DNA from: Candidatus Intricatilinea gracilis
GTDB taxonomy: Bacteria; Pseudomonadota; Gammaproteobacteria; Burkholderiales; Burkholderiaceae_C
DNA: 64,000 bases
Assembly (NCBI GenBank): GCA_016702605.1
Contig: JADJDQ010000021.1
Span: 1,240,001-1,304,000, forward strand
Reading direction: 5' to 3'
Within the stretch, counting starts at the first letter, position 1. Every line of letters begins with the position of its first letter. The position numbers and the translations under genes were made by a program. Below the pieces are notes generated by a model. That model was not told the DNA's origin. It saw only the letters and a list, made by a program, of their open reading frames with translations, and searched no databases. Of the stretch, positions 1 to 8,148 are shown piece by piece.

Positions 1-1467
1 GGCGTGACGGTCTACCTCATCCTGGCGCAGGCGCTGCTGGGCCGCGGTGCGCTCTACGGCATCGCTCGCGAAGTAGCGCTGGCCGCGGCCCTGGGGGTGG
101 GATGGCTGCTGATCAGGGCCTGGCGCAGCGAGGTCACCGGCGCCTATCTGGCGATATCACCCGAGGGCCGGCTCGCCAGCCGGGTGCGCTCCAGTCAGCA
201 CAGCAGCTACGGCCAGCTGGTGGCGGCGACGGCCTTCGTGTTCGTGGCTGCGCGTGGGCTGTGGATCTGGATGCGCGACACGGCGTTGCGCTTCGAGAAG
301 ACACGCAAGGCACTGGCTTACCTGTTCAGGCGCCAGCTCGAACGCCAGTCGAAGAATCAGCCACCACCGCCCGACCCGGCGCTGCTGCCGGCGGCGTTGC
401 AGCAGGCCCTCACCGAAGACCCGGCGCCCCATGAGCTGCGCATCGACGTCTATCCGCAGCTCCACACCACGCTGGCGCTGGCCCGCGGCCTGCGCCAGGG
501 CCGCAGCGGCGCCTTCATCGCACTGGCAGGCGAGCGCGGCGCCGGCAAGACGACCTGGCTGCTCGAGTTGCAGCGCCTGGTCGGCGACGAGCTGCCCTGC
601 ACGCTGCACGCCTTCGACCCTCGCGCCCCCTCGCCGCAGGCCGTGTGCCTGGCCTTGTCGGCTGCGTTGGGCTTGCCGGCGCTGGACACGGCGCCGGCGT
701 TGATCGCGGCACTGCGCGAGCAGTCGGCCCGCGTCGTGCTGCTCGACCTGGTGCAGAACACGCTGCTGCGGGCCGTGGGCGGCCATGCCGGGCACGACGC
801 GCTGATCGCCATCGCCCAGGCCACGACGGGCAAGGTGCTGTGGGTGCTGGCCTACGCGCACTGGCCCTTCCAGTACGTGCTGCGCACGCAGCTCGGCCGC
901 GACGTCTACGACCGTGTGGTCACGCTCGCGCCCTGGAGCGAACAGCAGATCGGCGAGCTCATCGACGCGCGCATGGCGGCGGCCGGTTTCACCGCCGACT
1001 ACGACAAGTTGGTGCTCAACGAGGCCTTGCTGCACACCACCACCAGCGTCGCCCTGGGCGGCGCCGACGTCGACGTGCGCAATGCCGACCGGTACAAACG
1101 CCTGGTGTGGGACTACGCCGACGGCAACCCGCGCGTGGCGCTGCACTTCTTCCGCCTCTCGCTGGTCTGGAGCCAGGGGCTCACCGTCGGCGTGCGCCTG
1201 TTCCCGATGCCGTCGGTGGACGCCCTGGAGCCCTTCGAGACCCGCACCTGGTTTGCGCTGGCCTGCGTGGTACAGCACGAGAACCTGAGCGTCGAGGATG
1301 CCGCTGCCTCGCTGCGCTTTCCGCGCCACGAGTGCGCATGGGCACTGAGGCTGCTGCAGGATCACGGCTTTCTGACAGTCGACGCGGCCGGCGCCTACCG
1401 CGTGCGCAGCCATTGGTCGCGCGCCGTGCAGCGATTCCTGCAGCGCAAGAAACTGCTCGTCGTCTGA
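1..1467 (+). CDS. Membrane-associated P-loop ATPase, probably 5'-truncated by window edge
   Basis: The frame is open from base 1. A GTG at position 4 could start it, but the protein begins directly in a hydrophobic stretch, so more N-terminal sequence probably lies outside the window. Hydrophobic segments lie near residues 22-38 and 70-90. They are followed by a basic, proline-rich linker and then an ATPase domain with Walker A GERGAGKT at residues 176-183 and a Walker B-like hydrophobic strand ending in Asp (VVLLDL) near 243-248. The C-terminal part resembles the winged-helix tail of AAA/ORC-type ATPases. The substrate is unknown. The next gene is an MscS-type channel 20 bp downstream with no terminator between, so the two are probably co-transcribed. 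Confidence 0.7.
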   Translation, partial: GVTVYLILAQALLGRGALYGIAREVALAAALGVGWLLIRAWRSEVTGAYLAISPEGRLASRVRSSQHSSYGQLVAATAFVFVAARGLWIWMRDTALRFEKTRKALAYLFRRQLERQSKNQPPPPDPALLPAALQQALTEDPAPHELRIDVYPQLHTTLALARGLRQGRSGAFIALAGERGAGKTTWLLELQRLVGDELPCTLHAFDPRAPSPQAVCLALSAALGLPALDTAPALIAALREQSARVVLLDLVQNTLLRAVGGHAGHDALIAIAQATTGKVLWVLAYAHWPFQYVLRTQLGRDVYDRVVTLAPWSEQQIGELIDARMAAAGFTADYDKLVLNEALLHTTTSVALGGADVDVRNADRYKRLVWDYADGNPRVALHFFRLSLVWSQGLTVGVRLFPMPSVDALEPFETRTWFALACVVQHENLSVEDAAASLRFPRHECAWALRLLQDHGFLTVDAAGAYRVRSHWSRAVQRFLQRKKLLVV

Positions 1468-1487
1468 CCCCACCCGAGGCACAGCGC

Positions 1488-2396
1488 TTGGAAAACACCG
1501 CACAGGTCCTGCAGTTCATACGCCCCGGTGGCATCCCGACGGCGCTGCTGATCATCGCCATCGGCTGGTTCGGCGTGCAATTGCTGCGCAAGGCCGGCGA
1601 ACAACTCGGCGACCGCATGGTCGAGCGGCGGCTGGCGATCAGCCAGGCCGTGACCATCCTGCGTTTCATCGTCTACATCGGCAGCATTGCGCTGGCCGTG
1701 CCGGTGGTGTTCTCGCTGACCAAGGAGATGGTGATCGCGTTGGGTGGCACCATCGCCGTGACCGTGGGCTTCGCGCTGAAGGACCTGACGGCGTCCATCA
1801 TCGCCGGCATCACGCTGCTGGTGGACAAGCCCTTCCAGGTGGGCGACCGGGTCAGCTTCAATGGCTACTACGGCGAGATCGTGGCCATTGGCCTGCGCTC
1901 GGTGCGCATGGTGACGCTGGACGACAACCTGGTGACGATCCCGAACAACAAGTTCCTCAACGACATCGTTTCCAGCGGCAATGCGGGTGAGCTGAACATG
2001 CTCATCCAGCAGGACTTCTACATCGGCATCGACCAGGACCTGGCCGCTGCCAAGCGCATCGCCGCCGAGGCCATCACGTCCTGCCCCTACGCCTACCTCG
2101 ACAAGCCCTGGGACGTGCTCGTCAACGAGGTCATCCAGGACCAGTATTTCGCGCTGCGCCTGCGCACCAAGGTCTACGTGATGGACGTGCGGCACGAAAA
2201 GCGGCTCGAGTCGGACATCACCGAGCGCATCGTGCAGGGCTTTGCCGAAGCCGGCATCGGCCGCCCGTCCATCCTCTACCGCAACATGCCCGTGGCGCCC
2301 GCTGGCGACGCCGATGTGGCGGCGACGACTTCGGGGAACAAGCCTTCGGCGTCCACCACGACACCCCGCCAAGCACCACCCTGCCGGCGACCGTGA
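1488..2396 (+). CDS. MscS-family mechanosensitive ion channel
   Basis: The protein is about 302 residues. Two N-terminal membrane helices (near residues 13-30 and 53-72) precede the pore-lining helix, which is rich in Gly/Ala (GGTIAVTVGFALKD). The beta domain follows with the family hallmark PFQVGDRV and the VTIPNN segment that ends the MscS core. The role is pressure-gated ion release across the inner membrane on osmotic downshift. No ATG is available between the upstream stop and the conserved part. The TTG at 1488 has a GAGG ribosome-binding site about 9 bp upstream, so I use it. The last 35 residues are Ala/Thr/Pro-rich and look unconserved. Confidence 0.88.
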   Translation: MENTAQVLQFIRPGGIPTALLIIAIGWFGVQLLRKAGEQLGDRMVERRLAISQAVTILRFIVYIGSIALAVPVVFSLTKEMVIALGGTIAVTVGFALKDLTASIIAGITLLVDKPFQVGDRVSFNGYYGEIVAIGLRSVRMVTLDDNLVTIPNNKFLNDIVSSGNAGELNMLIQQDFYIGIDQDLAAAKRIAAEAITSCPYAYLDKPWDVLVNEVIQDQYFALRLRTKVYVMDVRHEKRLESDITERIVQGFAEAGIGRPSILYRNMPVAPAGDADVAATTSGNKPSASTTTPRQAPPCRRP

Positions 2397-2458
2397 ACCA
2401 GGCGCGTGCCATCGCAGTCAGTGACTTCGCCTCGAACCGCTGCCTGCATGTGCTGGCA

Positions 2459-2700
2459 GTCAGCCTGGACATCCGACTTTGCAGACTGCGAAGCACCATT
2501 GCCGACCGACATTTGCCTTCGCAGTCTGTAGAGGCGCTTTCCCGCCAGCTTTCTTCGAGAGGCACAACGGAGAACGGTCCTTTCAGCTCGAGTTCGGGCT
2601 TTGCAGCCTGAAATCGCGCATCTCAGACTGAAACACCGCCTCGCGGCCTGGAATTGGGCGTCGACTGCCGTCAAAGGCACCTTGCAGACAGGGAGACCTG
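2459..2700. repeat. Degenerate tandem array, 20-bp period, core CAGNCTG
   Basis: This gene-free stretch carries a motif close to TTGCAGNCTGAAA on a 20-bp lattice. Recognisable CAGNCTG-like cores begin at 2461, 2482, 2522, 2584, 2604, 2624, 2644 and 2685. Weaker units fill the steps at 2502, 2542 and 2664, and one phase slip of about 2 bp occurs between 2542 and 2584. The last seven bases of each unit vary. The best unit starts at 2601 (TTGCAGCCTGAAA). The array abuts the enolase-family pseudogene. A related array lies at 43207-43560. Its function is unknown; arrayed binding sites or a decayed transposon end are possible. Confidence 0.6.
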
Positions 2701-3105
2701 GATCCGGCAACAGGCCTGTGGCTCACCGACCCCGGCAGCCTCCATGACGAATCCGCGGAACTGGCCGCCGAGGGCGGATTCGATGCGTTCAAGCTGAGGC
2801 TCGGGCTCTACTGGTTCGAGGAACCGACCACCTACAACAACCTGGAGGGTTATGCGCAGCTGGCCCGCGAGCTGCGCACGCCCCTGCAGCTGGGCGAGAA
2901 CTTCTACGGCCCGCGCGAGCTCTACCGGGCGGTCGCGATGCAGGCCGGCGACGACGTGATGTCCGACATGATGCGGATCGGCGGCGTGTCCGGGTGGCTG
3001 CGATCGGCGCCAATCGCGGCGCCGGCCGGGCAGCTGCAGATTCCCGATCGTGCCGGCATCGGCATCGAGTGGGATGAAGACGCGGTCAGGCGGTTTGCTT
3101 TCTGA
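2698..3105 (+). pseudogene. Remnant of a mandelate racemase/muconate lactonizing (enolase superfamily) gene
   Basis: One open frame with no credible start ends at a TGA at 3103-3105 and matches pieces of a MR/MLE-type dehydratase in the right order. FKLRLG (barrel strand with the KxK-like motif) is joined directly to YWFEEP (metal-binding Glu). Then come LGENF (third metal ligand) and IGGVSGWLR, fused to the C-terminal PDRAGIGIEWDEDAV. About 70-80 residues are missing between the first two blocks and a similar number, including the catalytic His region, before the last. Both deletions keep frame. With no N-terminal cap and no catalytic base, it cannot be active. The parent was probably a sugar-acid dehydratase. 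Confidence 0.72.
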
Positions 3106-3157
3106 CGGTCGACTGATCTTTGTCGACGGGCCCGCGCGTCGGGGTCGACGCCAGACC

Positions 3158-3769
3158 TCACCCCACCGTGCGCTTGCGAGCTTTGGCCTTGTCGGTGCCA
3201 GGCAGCGTCTGCGAACCCAGGATCGCATCGCGGCAGACCGCCAGGATTTCATCGGCGAGGGGGGAGTCGTCCGGGCAGGCGCGCGACAGCACGAGGGCAC
3301 CCACTGCGTGCGCCAGCGCGTCGAGGTTCCGGGCCCGCGCCTGAGCCGCATCGGCCGGATCCGATGACGGGCCCTGCTGGCTCAGCAAGGCGAGCAGACC
3401 CTCCACGCCATCCTGGAAGGCAACGCGGACCGACTCCGGCTGCCGTGCCGCGTCAGCACCCAGCGCAGCCATGGTGCAGCCGGTGGCGCGGCTGTCCCGG
3501 TGCTCGCGTGACAGGTAGTGCCTGACGAAGGTCGACACGTCCACCCCTTCGGCCAGCGCCCTGGTCTGCGCGATGCCACAGGCCGCGGCCTCGGCCATCA
3601 GGTCGGCCTTGGAGCCGAACTGCTTGTAGAAGCCACCGTGCGTGAAGCCAGCAGCCGCCATCAGATCGGCCACGCCGACCCCGTCGAAGCCGCGCTCGCG
3701 AAACAGCCGGGATGCGGTCTCGACGACGAGGGCTCGGTTGGCTTCTGCCTGGGCCTTGGTGACTTTCAT
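3158..3769 (-). CDS. TetR/AcrR-family transcriptional regulator
   Basis: This is a 203-residue protein with an N-terminal TetR helix-turn-helix at about residues 10-55. Its ETASRLFRERGF, VGVADLMAAAGFTHGGFYKQF and FGSKADLM segments are the classic HTH signature. The C-terminal part is a helical ligand-binding domain of the TetR_C type. I use the ATG at 3769 because the conserved domain starts right after it; the open frame extends 18 codons further without support. The gene is divergent from the oxidoreductase at 3944, and the 174-bp gap holds a palindrome at 3832-3849. By TetR family habit it probably represses itself and the MDR-SDR-hydrolase genes. The inducer is unknown. Confidence 0.9.
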   Translation of the reverse strand: MKVTKAQAEANRALVVETASRLFRERGFDGVGVADLMAAAGFTHGGFYKQFGSKADLMAEAAACGIAQTRALAEGVDVSTFVRHYLSREHRDSRATGCTMAALGADAARQPESVRVAFQDGVEGLLALLSQQGPSSDPADAAQARARNLDALAHAVGALVLSRACPDDSPLADEILAVCRDAILGSQTLPGTDKAKARKRTVG

Positions 3770-3831
3770 GTCTGCCTGATGTGGGTGGGCTCGAGTGGGT
3801 TGGCTCGATCTGCCGGGTGCCAACTATACAT

Positions 3832-3883
3832 TGATGATGTTCGTCATCAAAGTCTTGACATTTAAGATTACGGACATCATCAT
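3832..3883. promoter_or_regulatory. TetR operator and divergent promoters
   Basis: A palindrome TGATGA-N6-TCATCA lies at 3832-3849. On the minus strand a TTGATG hexamer inside it is followed by 16 bp and TATAGT, a good promoter for the tetR gene. On the plus strand TTGACA at 3855-3860 with a 17-bp spacer meets CATCAT at 3878-3883, a weaker promoter for the oxidoreductase. The palindrome overlaps the tetR -35 and sits just ahead of the plus-strand -35, as expected for an operator controlling both directions. Confidence 0.6.
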
Positions 3884-3943
3884 TGAGGCACTCGAACTCG
3901 CCAAGCCCGGCGAGAGACACACCCCGAACCCCTGCGAGCACCA

Positions 3944-4945
3944 ATGAAAGCACTCACCTTCAAACGTTATGGCAAGTCGCCCGAGATCGGGTTCTCCGAC
4001 GTTCCACGCCCCGCGCTGAAGGCCGATGAACTGCTGGTCCAGGTGCACGCCGCGAGCGTCAACCCGATCGACAACATGATCCCGAGCGGCCTGTTCAAGG
4101 CCGTCGTGAAGTTCGAGTTGCCGGCCACGCTGGGCAGTGACCTGGCGGGTGTGGTGACCGAGGTCGGCAGCCGGGTGACCCGCTTCAAGGTGGGTGATGC
4201 GGTCTTTGCCAACATCTTCGACCAGGGCACGGGTTCGATCGCCGAGTTCGCGGTGGTGCCCGAGAGTGCCGCCGCACTGAAGCCGGCCAACCTGGACTTC
4301 GTGCAGGCAGCGTCGATCCCGATGGTGGGGCTGACCTCGTGGCAGGCGCTGAAGGAGCGCATCGGCCTGAGTGCAGGGCAGAAGGTGTTCATCCCGGCAG
4401 GCTCCGGCGGTATCGGCACCTTCGCCATCCAGTTGGCCAAGCTGCTCGGAGCCACCGTGGGCACGACCACCAGCACCACCAATGTCGACCTGGTGCGCGG
4501 CCTGGGCGCCGACGAAGTGGTCGACTACAAGAAGCACGACTTCGAGACCGTGCTGCGCGGCTATGACGCGGCACTCGGCACCGTGCGGGGTGACTCGATC
4601 GAGAAGTCCATCGGCATCCTGAACCAACGCGGCAAGATCGTCTCGCTGGTCGGTCCGCTCGACGTCGCCTTTGCGCGCGCCCGCCGGGCCAACGTCGTCC
4701 TGACCATCGTCTTCGCGCTGATGAGCCTCCGGATCAAGCGCCTCGCCAAGCAGCAGGGCGTCGACTACTCCTTCCTCTTTGCCCGCGCCGACGGCGATCA
4801 ACTCGCCCAGATCGGCAAGTTGCTCGAGACGCAGCAGATCCGGCCGGTGATCGACAGGGTGTTTCCCTTCGACCAGGCCCAGCAGGCCCTGGACTACCTC
4901 GCCCAGGGCCGCGCCAAGGGCAAGGTCGTCGTGCAGATGCGCTAG
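3944..4945 (+). CDS. NADP-dependent zinc-free MDR oxidoreductase (quinone-oxidoreductase type)
   Basis: This 333-residue protein belongs to the medium-chain dehydrogenase/reductase superfamily. An N-terminal GroES-like domain (about 25-110, with VNPIDNMIPSG and GSDLAGVV) leads into a Rossmann fold with the nucleotide-binding turn GSGGIG near residues 151-156. A hydrophobic middle insert and the usual C-terminal VIDRVFPFDQAQQALDYL follow. The zinc-ligand cysteines of alcohol dehydrogenases are absent, which fits the quinone reductase/enoyl reductase subgroup. It probably reduces quinones or alpha,beta-unsaturated carbonyls in the cytoplasm. It is divergent from tetR and followed after 34 bp by the SDR remnant, with an AGGAG site between, so it is likely the first gene of a small operon. 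Confidence 0.88.
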   Translation: MKALTFKRYGKSPEIGFSDVPRPALKADELLVQVHAASVNPIDNMIPSGLFKAVVKFELPATLGSDLAGVVTEVGSRVTRFKVGDAVFANIFDQGTGSIAEFAVVPESAAALKPANLDFVQAASIPMVGLTSWQALKERIGLSAGQKVFIPAGSGGIGTFAIQLAKLLGATVGTTTSTTNVDLVRGLGADEVVDYKKHDFETVLRGYDAALGTVRGDSIEKSIGILNQRGKIVSLVGPLDVAFARARRANVVLTIVFALMSLRIKRLAKQQGVDYSFLFARADGDQLAQIGKLLETQQIRPVIDRVFPFDQAQQALDYLAQGRAKGKVVVQMR

Positions 4946-4979
4946 CCGAAGCCGTTACCAACCCACCCAGGAGAACCCC

Positions 4980-5399
4980 ATGAAGATCGACAACGCAATC
5001 GTCCTTGTCACCGGCGCAAACCGGGGCATCGGCTTGGCCTTTGCCAACCGCCACGGTGGTGGTGCGTTGCTCAACGTCTTGTCCGTCGCCGCGTGGGTCA
5101 GCGGTGGTGGGCTGGCGGCCTACTCGGCCAGCAAGTCTGCCGCCTGGTCGCTCACCAACGCGCTGCGCACCGAACTGGCCGCGCAGAAGACGCAGGTGCT
5201 GGGGCTGCACATGGCCTACGTCGACACCGATCTCACGCGCGGGTTCGATGTGCCCAAGTCCAGCCCTGAAGCCATCGTCAAGCGCGCACTCGACGGGCTC
5301 GAATCCGGCCTGGACGAGGTGCTGGCCGACGAACTCACCGCACAGATCAAGGGCGGCTTGACGGCAGCGCGGCCCAGCTACCTTCCCCAGCAGGCGTGA
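4980..5399 (+). CDS. Internally deleted short-chain dehydrogenase (SDR)
   Basis: The frame is 139 residues against about 235-250 for classical SDRs. The N-terminal cofactor motif TGANRGIG is intact. About eight residues later the sequence jumps to the Ser-containing strand (NVLSVAAW) and the catalytic YSASK motif, then a normal C-terminus. Roughly 90 residues containing the NNAG motif and several Rossmann strands are missing, and the deletion is in frame. A good AGGAG site lies 7-8 bp upstream of the ATG. The product probably cannot fold as a dehydrogenase, so this is likely a decaying gene although it remains open. It sits between the oxidoreductase and the hydrolase. Confidence 0.75.
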   Translation: MKIDNAIVLVTGANRGIGLAFANRHGGGALLNVLSVAAWVSGGGLAAYSASKSAAWSLTNALRTELAAQKTQVLGLHMAYVDTDLTRGFDVPKSSPEAIVKRALDGLESGLDEVLADELTAQIKGGLTAARPSYLPQQA

Positions 5400-5421
5400 A
5401 CCTGCCCCAACCGAGCACCCC

Positions 5422-6402
5422 ATGCACAAGCTCATCCATCGAATCGCCTCGAGATCCGCCCTGGCACTGGCCTTGGCCTCGTTGTTCACGACAGCACCAG
5501 CGCAGGTGCTTGAGGCTGCACCCAACGGTGCACCGGTCAACCCGACGACGGTGACCCAGGAACCAGAAAAGCGCTGGGCCAGCGTGCCGACACGCACCCT
5601 GTCTGCGGGTGGCGTCGAGTTCGCCTACCGTGAACTCGGCAAGCAGCACGGCGGCACACCGGTGGTCTTCCTGAACCACCTGGCCGCCGTGCTGGACAAC
5701 TGGGATCCACGTGTCGTCGACGGCATCGCGGCCAGGCACCACGTGATCGTGTTCGACAACCGCGGTGTCGGCGCATCCACCGGCAAGCCCTCGAACTCGA
5801 TGGAACAGATGGCGGACGACGCCATCGCCTTCATCAAGGGCACAGGCTTCAGTCACGTCGACCTCTTCGGCTTCTCGATGGGCGGCATGGTCGCGCAGGA
5901 GATCGTGCTGAAGGAGCCGCAGCTCGTGCGCCGAATGATCCTGGCCGGCACAGGCCCCGCCGGCGGTGAAGGCATCAGCGCCGTGGCCGGCGTCGCGAAC
6001 TATGACTTGCTGCGGGGCTTGTTCACTGGCCAGGATCCGAAGCAGTACCTGTTCTTCACCCGCACACCCAACGGCATCCAGGCGGGCCAGGCCTTCCTGG
6101 CGCGATTGCAAGAGCGGTCGCACAACCGTGACCAGGAGATCTCCGTCGGTGCCTACGTGGCGCAACTGCAGGCGCTCGGTGCCTGGGGCCACAAGCCGCC
6201 CGCAGACCTGTCGGCCATCAAGCAGCCGGTGCTGGTCGTCAACGGTGATGACGACAGGATGGTTCCGACACTGAACTCGCACGACCTGGCGCGTCGGCTT
6301 GTCAACAGCACCCTGGTCATCTATCCCGATGCCGGCCACGGCGGCGTGTTCCAGAACCACACGGCCTTCGTCCCCCAGGCCCTGGAGTTCCTCGCACGCT
6401 GA
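5422..6402 (+). CDS. Exported alpha/beta-hydrolase
   Basis: This is a 326-residue alpha/beta-hydrolase with an N-terminal signal peptide (basic start, hydrophobic ALALALASLF, cleavage near TAPAQ at about residue 28). The oxyanion/cap region includes FLNHLAAVLDNWD and DNRGVGAST. The nucleophile elbow GFSMGG places Ser152. The acid is in VNGDDDRMVP and the catalytic His in DAGHGGVF. Such enzymes are esterases, haloperoxidase-like proteins or C-C hydrolases; the substrate cannot be told. It lies 22 bp after the SDR remnant and probably shares the TetR-controlled transcript. Confidence 0.87.
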   Translation: MHKLIHRIASRSALALALASLFTTAPAQVLEAAPNGAPVNPTTVTQEPEKRWASVPTRTLSAGGVEFAYRELGKQHGGTPVVFLNHLAAVLDNWDPRVVDGIAARHHVIVFDNRGVGASTGKPSNSMEQMADDAIAFIKGTGFSHVDLFGFSMGGMVAQEIVLKEPQLVRRMILAGTGPAGGEGISAVAGVANYDLLRGLFTGQDPKQYLFFTRTPNGIQAGQAFLARLQERSHNRDQEISVGAYVAQLQALGAWGHKPPADLSAIKQPVLVVNGDDDRMVPTLNSHDLARRLVNSTLVIYPDAGHGGVFQNHTAFVPQALEFLAR

Positions 6403-6510
6403 GGCCGGGCAAGCGTGCTCGTACCCGGATGAATGCCGTCGCACCTGCAGAGCGCAAATCCAATGTCCTGCAGGGCCGCGAAAGTTGGCTTGACCGACCG
6501 CGCCGGCTGA

Positions 6511-7389
6511 TCAGGTCGCGTCTGCTTCTTCTTGCGCCCGCGCTTTGGACAAGGTGCGTGACAGTGCGGAAGCGTTGGTATAGCCGGCGCGCCGCGCGGC
6601 GGTTTTGAGGTCGTCGCCCGAAGCCACGGCGCGCTGGGCGATGGCCAGGCGAAGCTGGGCCAAGTATTTGCCTGGCGTGGTGTCCAGCGCTTCGCGGAAG
6701 CGGTTGGCGAACGCGGTGCGGGACATCCCAGACCGTTTGGCCATGGTCTCCAGGCACCAGTCGGCTTCGGGTTCGGTGTGCAGCGCCACCAAGGCTCCCG
6801 CTATGCGCGGATCGGACAGGCCATGGAAGAGTCCTCCTGCTCCACTCGGGTGCGCAAGCAGATGGCGCAACAGACCGATGAACAAAATGTCGCCTGCGCG
6901 ATCGAGCAGAAGCGGCTGGCCGCAGCGGGGCTGGTTCAGCTCCGCGCGCATCAGCGCGATCACCTGTTGCAGCGACGGGTCAGCATTGGCCAGCGGTACG
7001 ACCATGGGCCGCTCAAACTCAGCCAGCAGCAGCGGTGTAACCGGCCCATCAAGGTGTGCACGGACGCAGAGCAGGTCACCTGAACTGGCTTGGTCGGTCC
7101 GGGCCCGGCTCAGATCGTGGGGCACGTCGGCCCTGCAAATCACCATGGCAGGGGCTACAGCTTGCAGGTTGACGCCCTGATCCGTGCGCACCACCGCCTT
7201 GGCGTTCAAAACCAGGTGCAGCCACAGTCCGCGCGAGGGCTCAGCGGGGAACAGCAGGAGGTGTTCGCCCGTTGTCACCTGCATGACCCGAACGCGAGGC
7301 GCTACGCCGCCGAGCAGTGCAGAGAGGCGATCAAGCTTGGGTGTGGGGGAGCTGGTTTGTACGATTTGCAATGCATTTTGAACTATCAT
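6511..7389 (-). CDS. AraC-family regulator with cupin-type sensor domain
   Basis: The protein is 292 residues from the ATG at 7389. The N-terminal two thirds fit the AraC cupin_6 sensor (RVMQVTTGEHLLLFP, then CRADVPHDL). The C-terminal 100 residues hold two helix-turn-helix motifs (LETMAKRSGMSRTAFANRF and AARRAGYTNASALSR), the AraC DNA-binding unit. The reading frame continues 18 codons upstream, but those codons would overlap the inverted repeat and the divergent gene's leader, so I prefer 7389. It is divergent from the peroxiredoxin-like gene at 7442, which it probably regulates. The C-terminus is short after the second HTH. Confidence 0.88.
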   Translation of the reverse strand: MIVQNALQIVQTSSPTPKLDRLSALLGGVAPRVRVMQVTTGEHLLLFPAEPSRGLWLHLVLNAKAVVRTDQGVNLQAVAPAMVICRADVPHDLSRARTDQASSGDLLCVRAHLDGPVTPLLLAEFERPMVVPLANADPSLQQVIALMRAELNQPRCGQPLLLDRAGDILFIGLLRHLLAHPSGAGGLFHGLSDPRIAGALVALHTEPEADWCLETMAKRSGMSRTAFANRFREALDTTPGKYLAQLRLAIAQRAVASGDDLKTAARRAGYTNASALSRTLSKARAQEEADAT

Positions 7390-7402
7390 TTGCAAATCGT
7401 AC
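7359..7402. promoter_or_regulatory. Perfect 13-bp inverted repeat spanning the araC-type start codon
   Basis: GTACGATTTGCAA at 7359-7371 and its exact complement TTGCAAATCGTAC at 7390-7402 flank an 18-bp spacer that contains the regulator's ATG (7387-7389). One arm lies just upstream of the start and the other encodes codons 7-10. This could be the AraC protein's operator, blocking its own transcription and controlling the divergent gene. It could also be an mRNA hairpin that hides the start codon in its loop. Confidence 0.65.
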
Positions 7403-7441
7403 CGCAGAATGGGACTTTCCAACCCCGTAAAGGACATTTCC

Positions 7442-7990
7442 ATGCGCGCTCAAGGTCTGATGCCCCGTTACCCCGTTCCTGCCCTCAATGTGCTGTTGAC
7501 CACCGGCGAGCGCTTCGTGCTGGGCGCGAACCCGGGTCAAAGGTTTGATCTGCTGGTGTTTTACCGCGGCCTGCATTGCCCGATCTGCGCGAAATACCTG
7601 CTCGAGCTCGAGCGCCTGGCACCTGAGTTCGCCAGCCGCGGCGTGCAGGTGGTGGCGATCAGCAGCGACTCGGAGGAGCGTGGTAAGGCGATGGCCGAAA
7701 AGGTGAAAGCCAGCGGCGTGAAGTTCGCCTACGGCCTGAACCTGCGCAGCGCCCGCGAGTGGGGCCTGTACGTGAGCACCTCACGCGGCACCACCTCCAT
7801 TGGCATCGAAGAGCCTGAGCTATTCAGTGAGCCCGGCGTGTTCATGGTGCGCCCCGATGGCACGCTGTACTACGGTGCGGTGCAGACCATGCCTTTTGCC
7901 CGCCCCCAGTTCCAGGATCTGATCGGAGCCATCGATTTCGCCGTGGCCAAGGACTACCCTGCGCGCGGCGAATACACCGGCGCGGTGTGA
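7442..7990 (+). CDS. Peroxiredoxin-like AhpC/TSA-family protein
   Basis: This is a 182-residue thioredoxin-fold protein of the AhpC/TSA group. FYRGLHCPICAKYL carries the CxxC pair Cys46/Cys49 at the position of the peroxidatic Cys. It is followed by the usual VVAISSDS strand and by FMVRPDGTLYY, typical of peroxiredoxin-like proteins. It probably reduces peroxides or disulfides in the cytoplasm. The ATG at 7442 follows an AAAGGA site; the open frame begins 11 codons earlier but without a site. It is divergent from the AraC-type gene and shares the 7359-7402 control region. The neighbouring pair suggests an electrophile or peroxide response. Confidence 0.87.
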   Translation: MRAQGLMPRYPVPALNVLLTTGERFVLGANPGQRFDLLVFYRGLHCPICAKYLLELERLAPEFASRGVQVVAISSDSEERGKAMAEKVKASGVKFAYGLNLRSAREWGLYVSTSRGTTSIGIEEPELFSEPGVFMVRPDGTLYYGAVQTMPFARPQFQDLIGAIDFAVAKDYPARGEYTGAV

Positions 7991-8148
7991 TCTCGACCGC
8001 TGAGTTGCGGTCAAGGAAGTCGCAGTTCCTCCATCTTGGACTTCAGCATCGCCTGGCCGTCGGCATTTCACCGCGCAAAGCAGGTGCTCGAGAGCCGCCC
8101 TTCACCAGCGGCTGCTCCTTGCCGGATCCGGCCACCCAAGCACCACCT

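Noticed and set aside
6445..6490. Two CTGCAG words 23 bp apart between the hydrolase and AraC genes
   Set aside because: Only two copies and CTGCAG is common in GC-rich DNA; no third unit.
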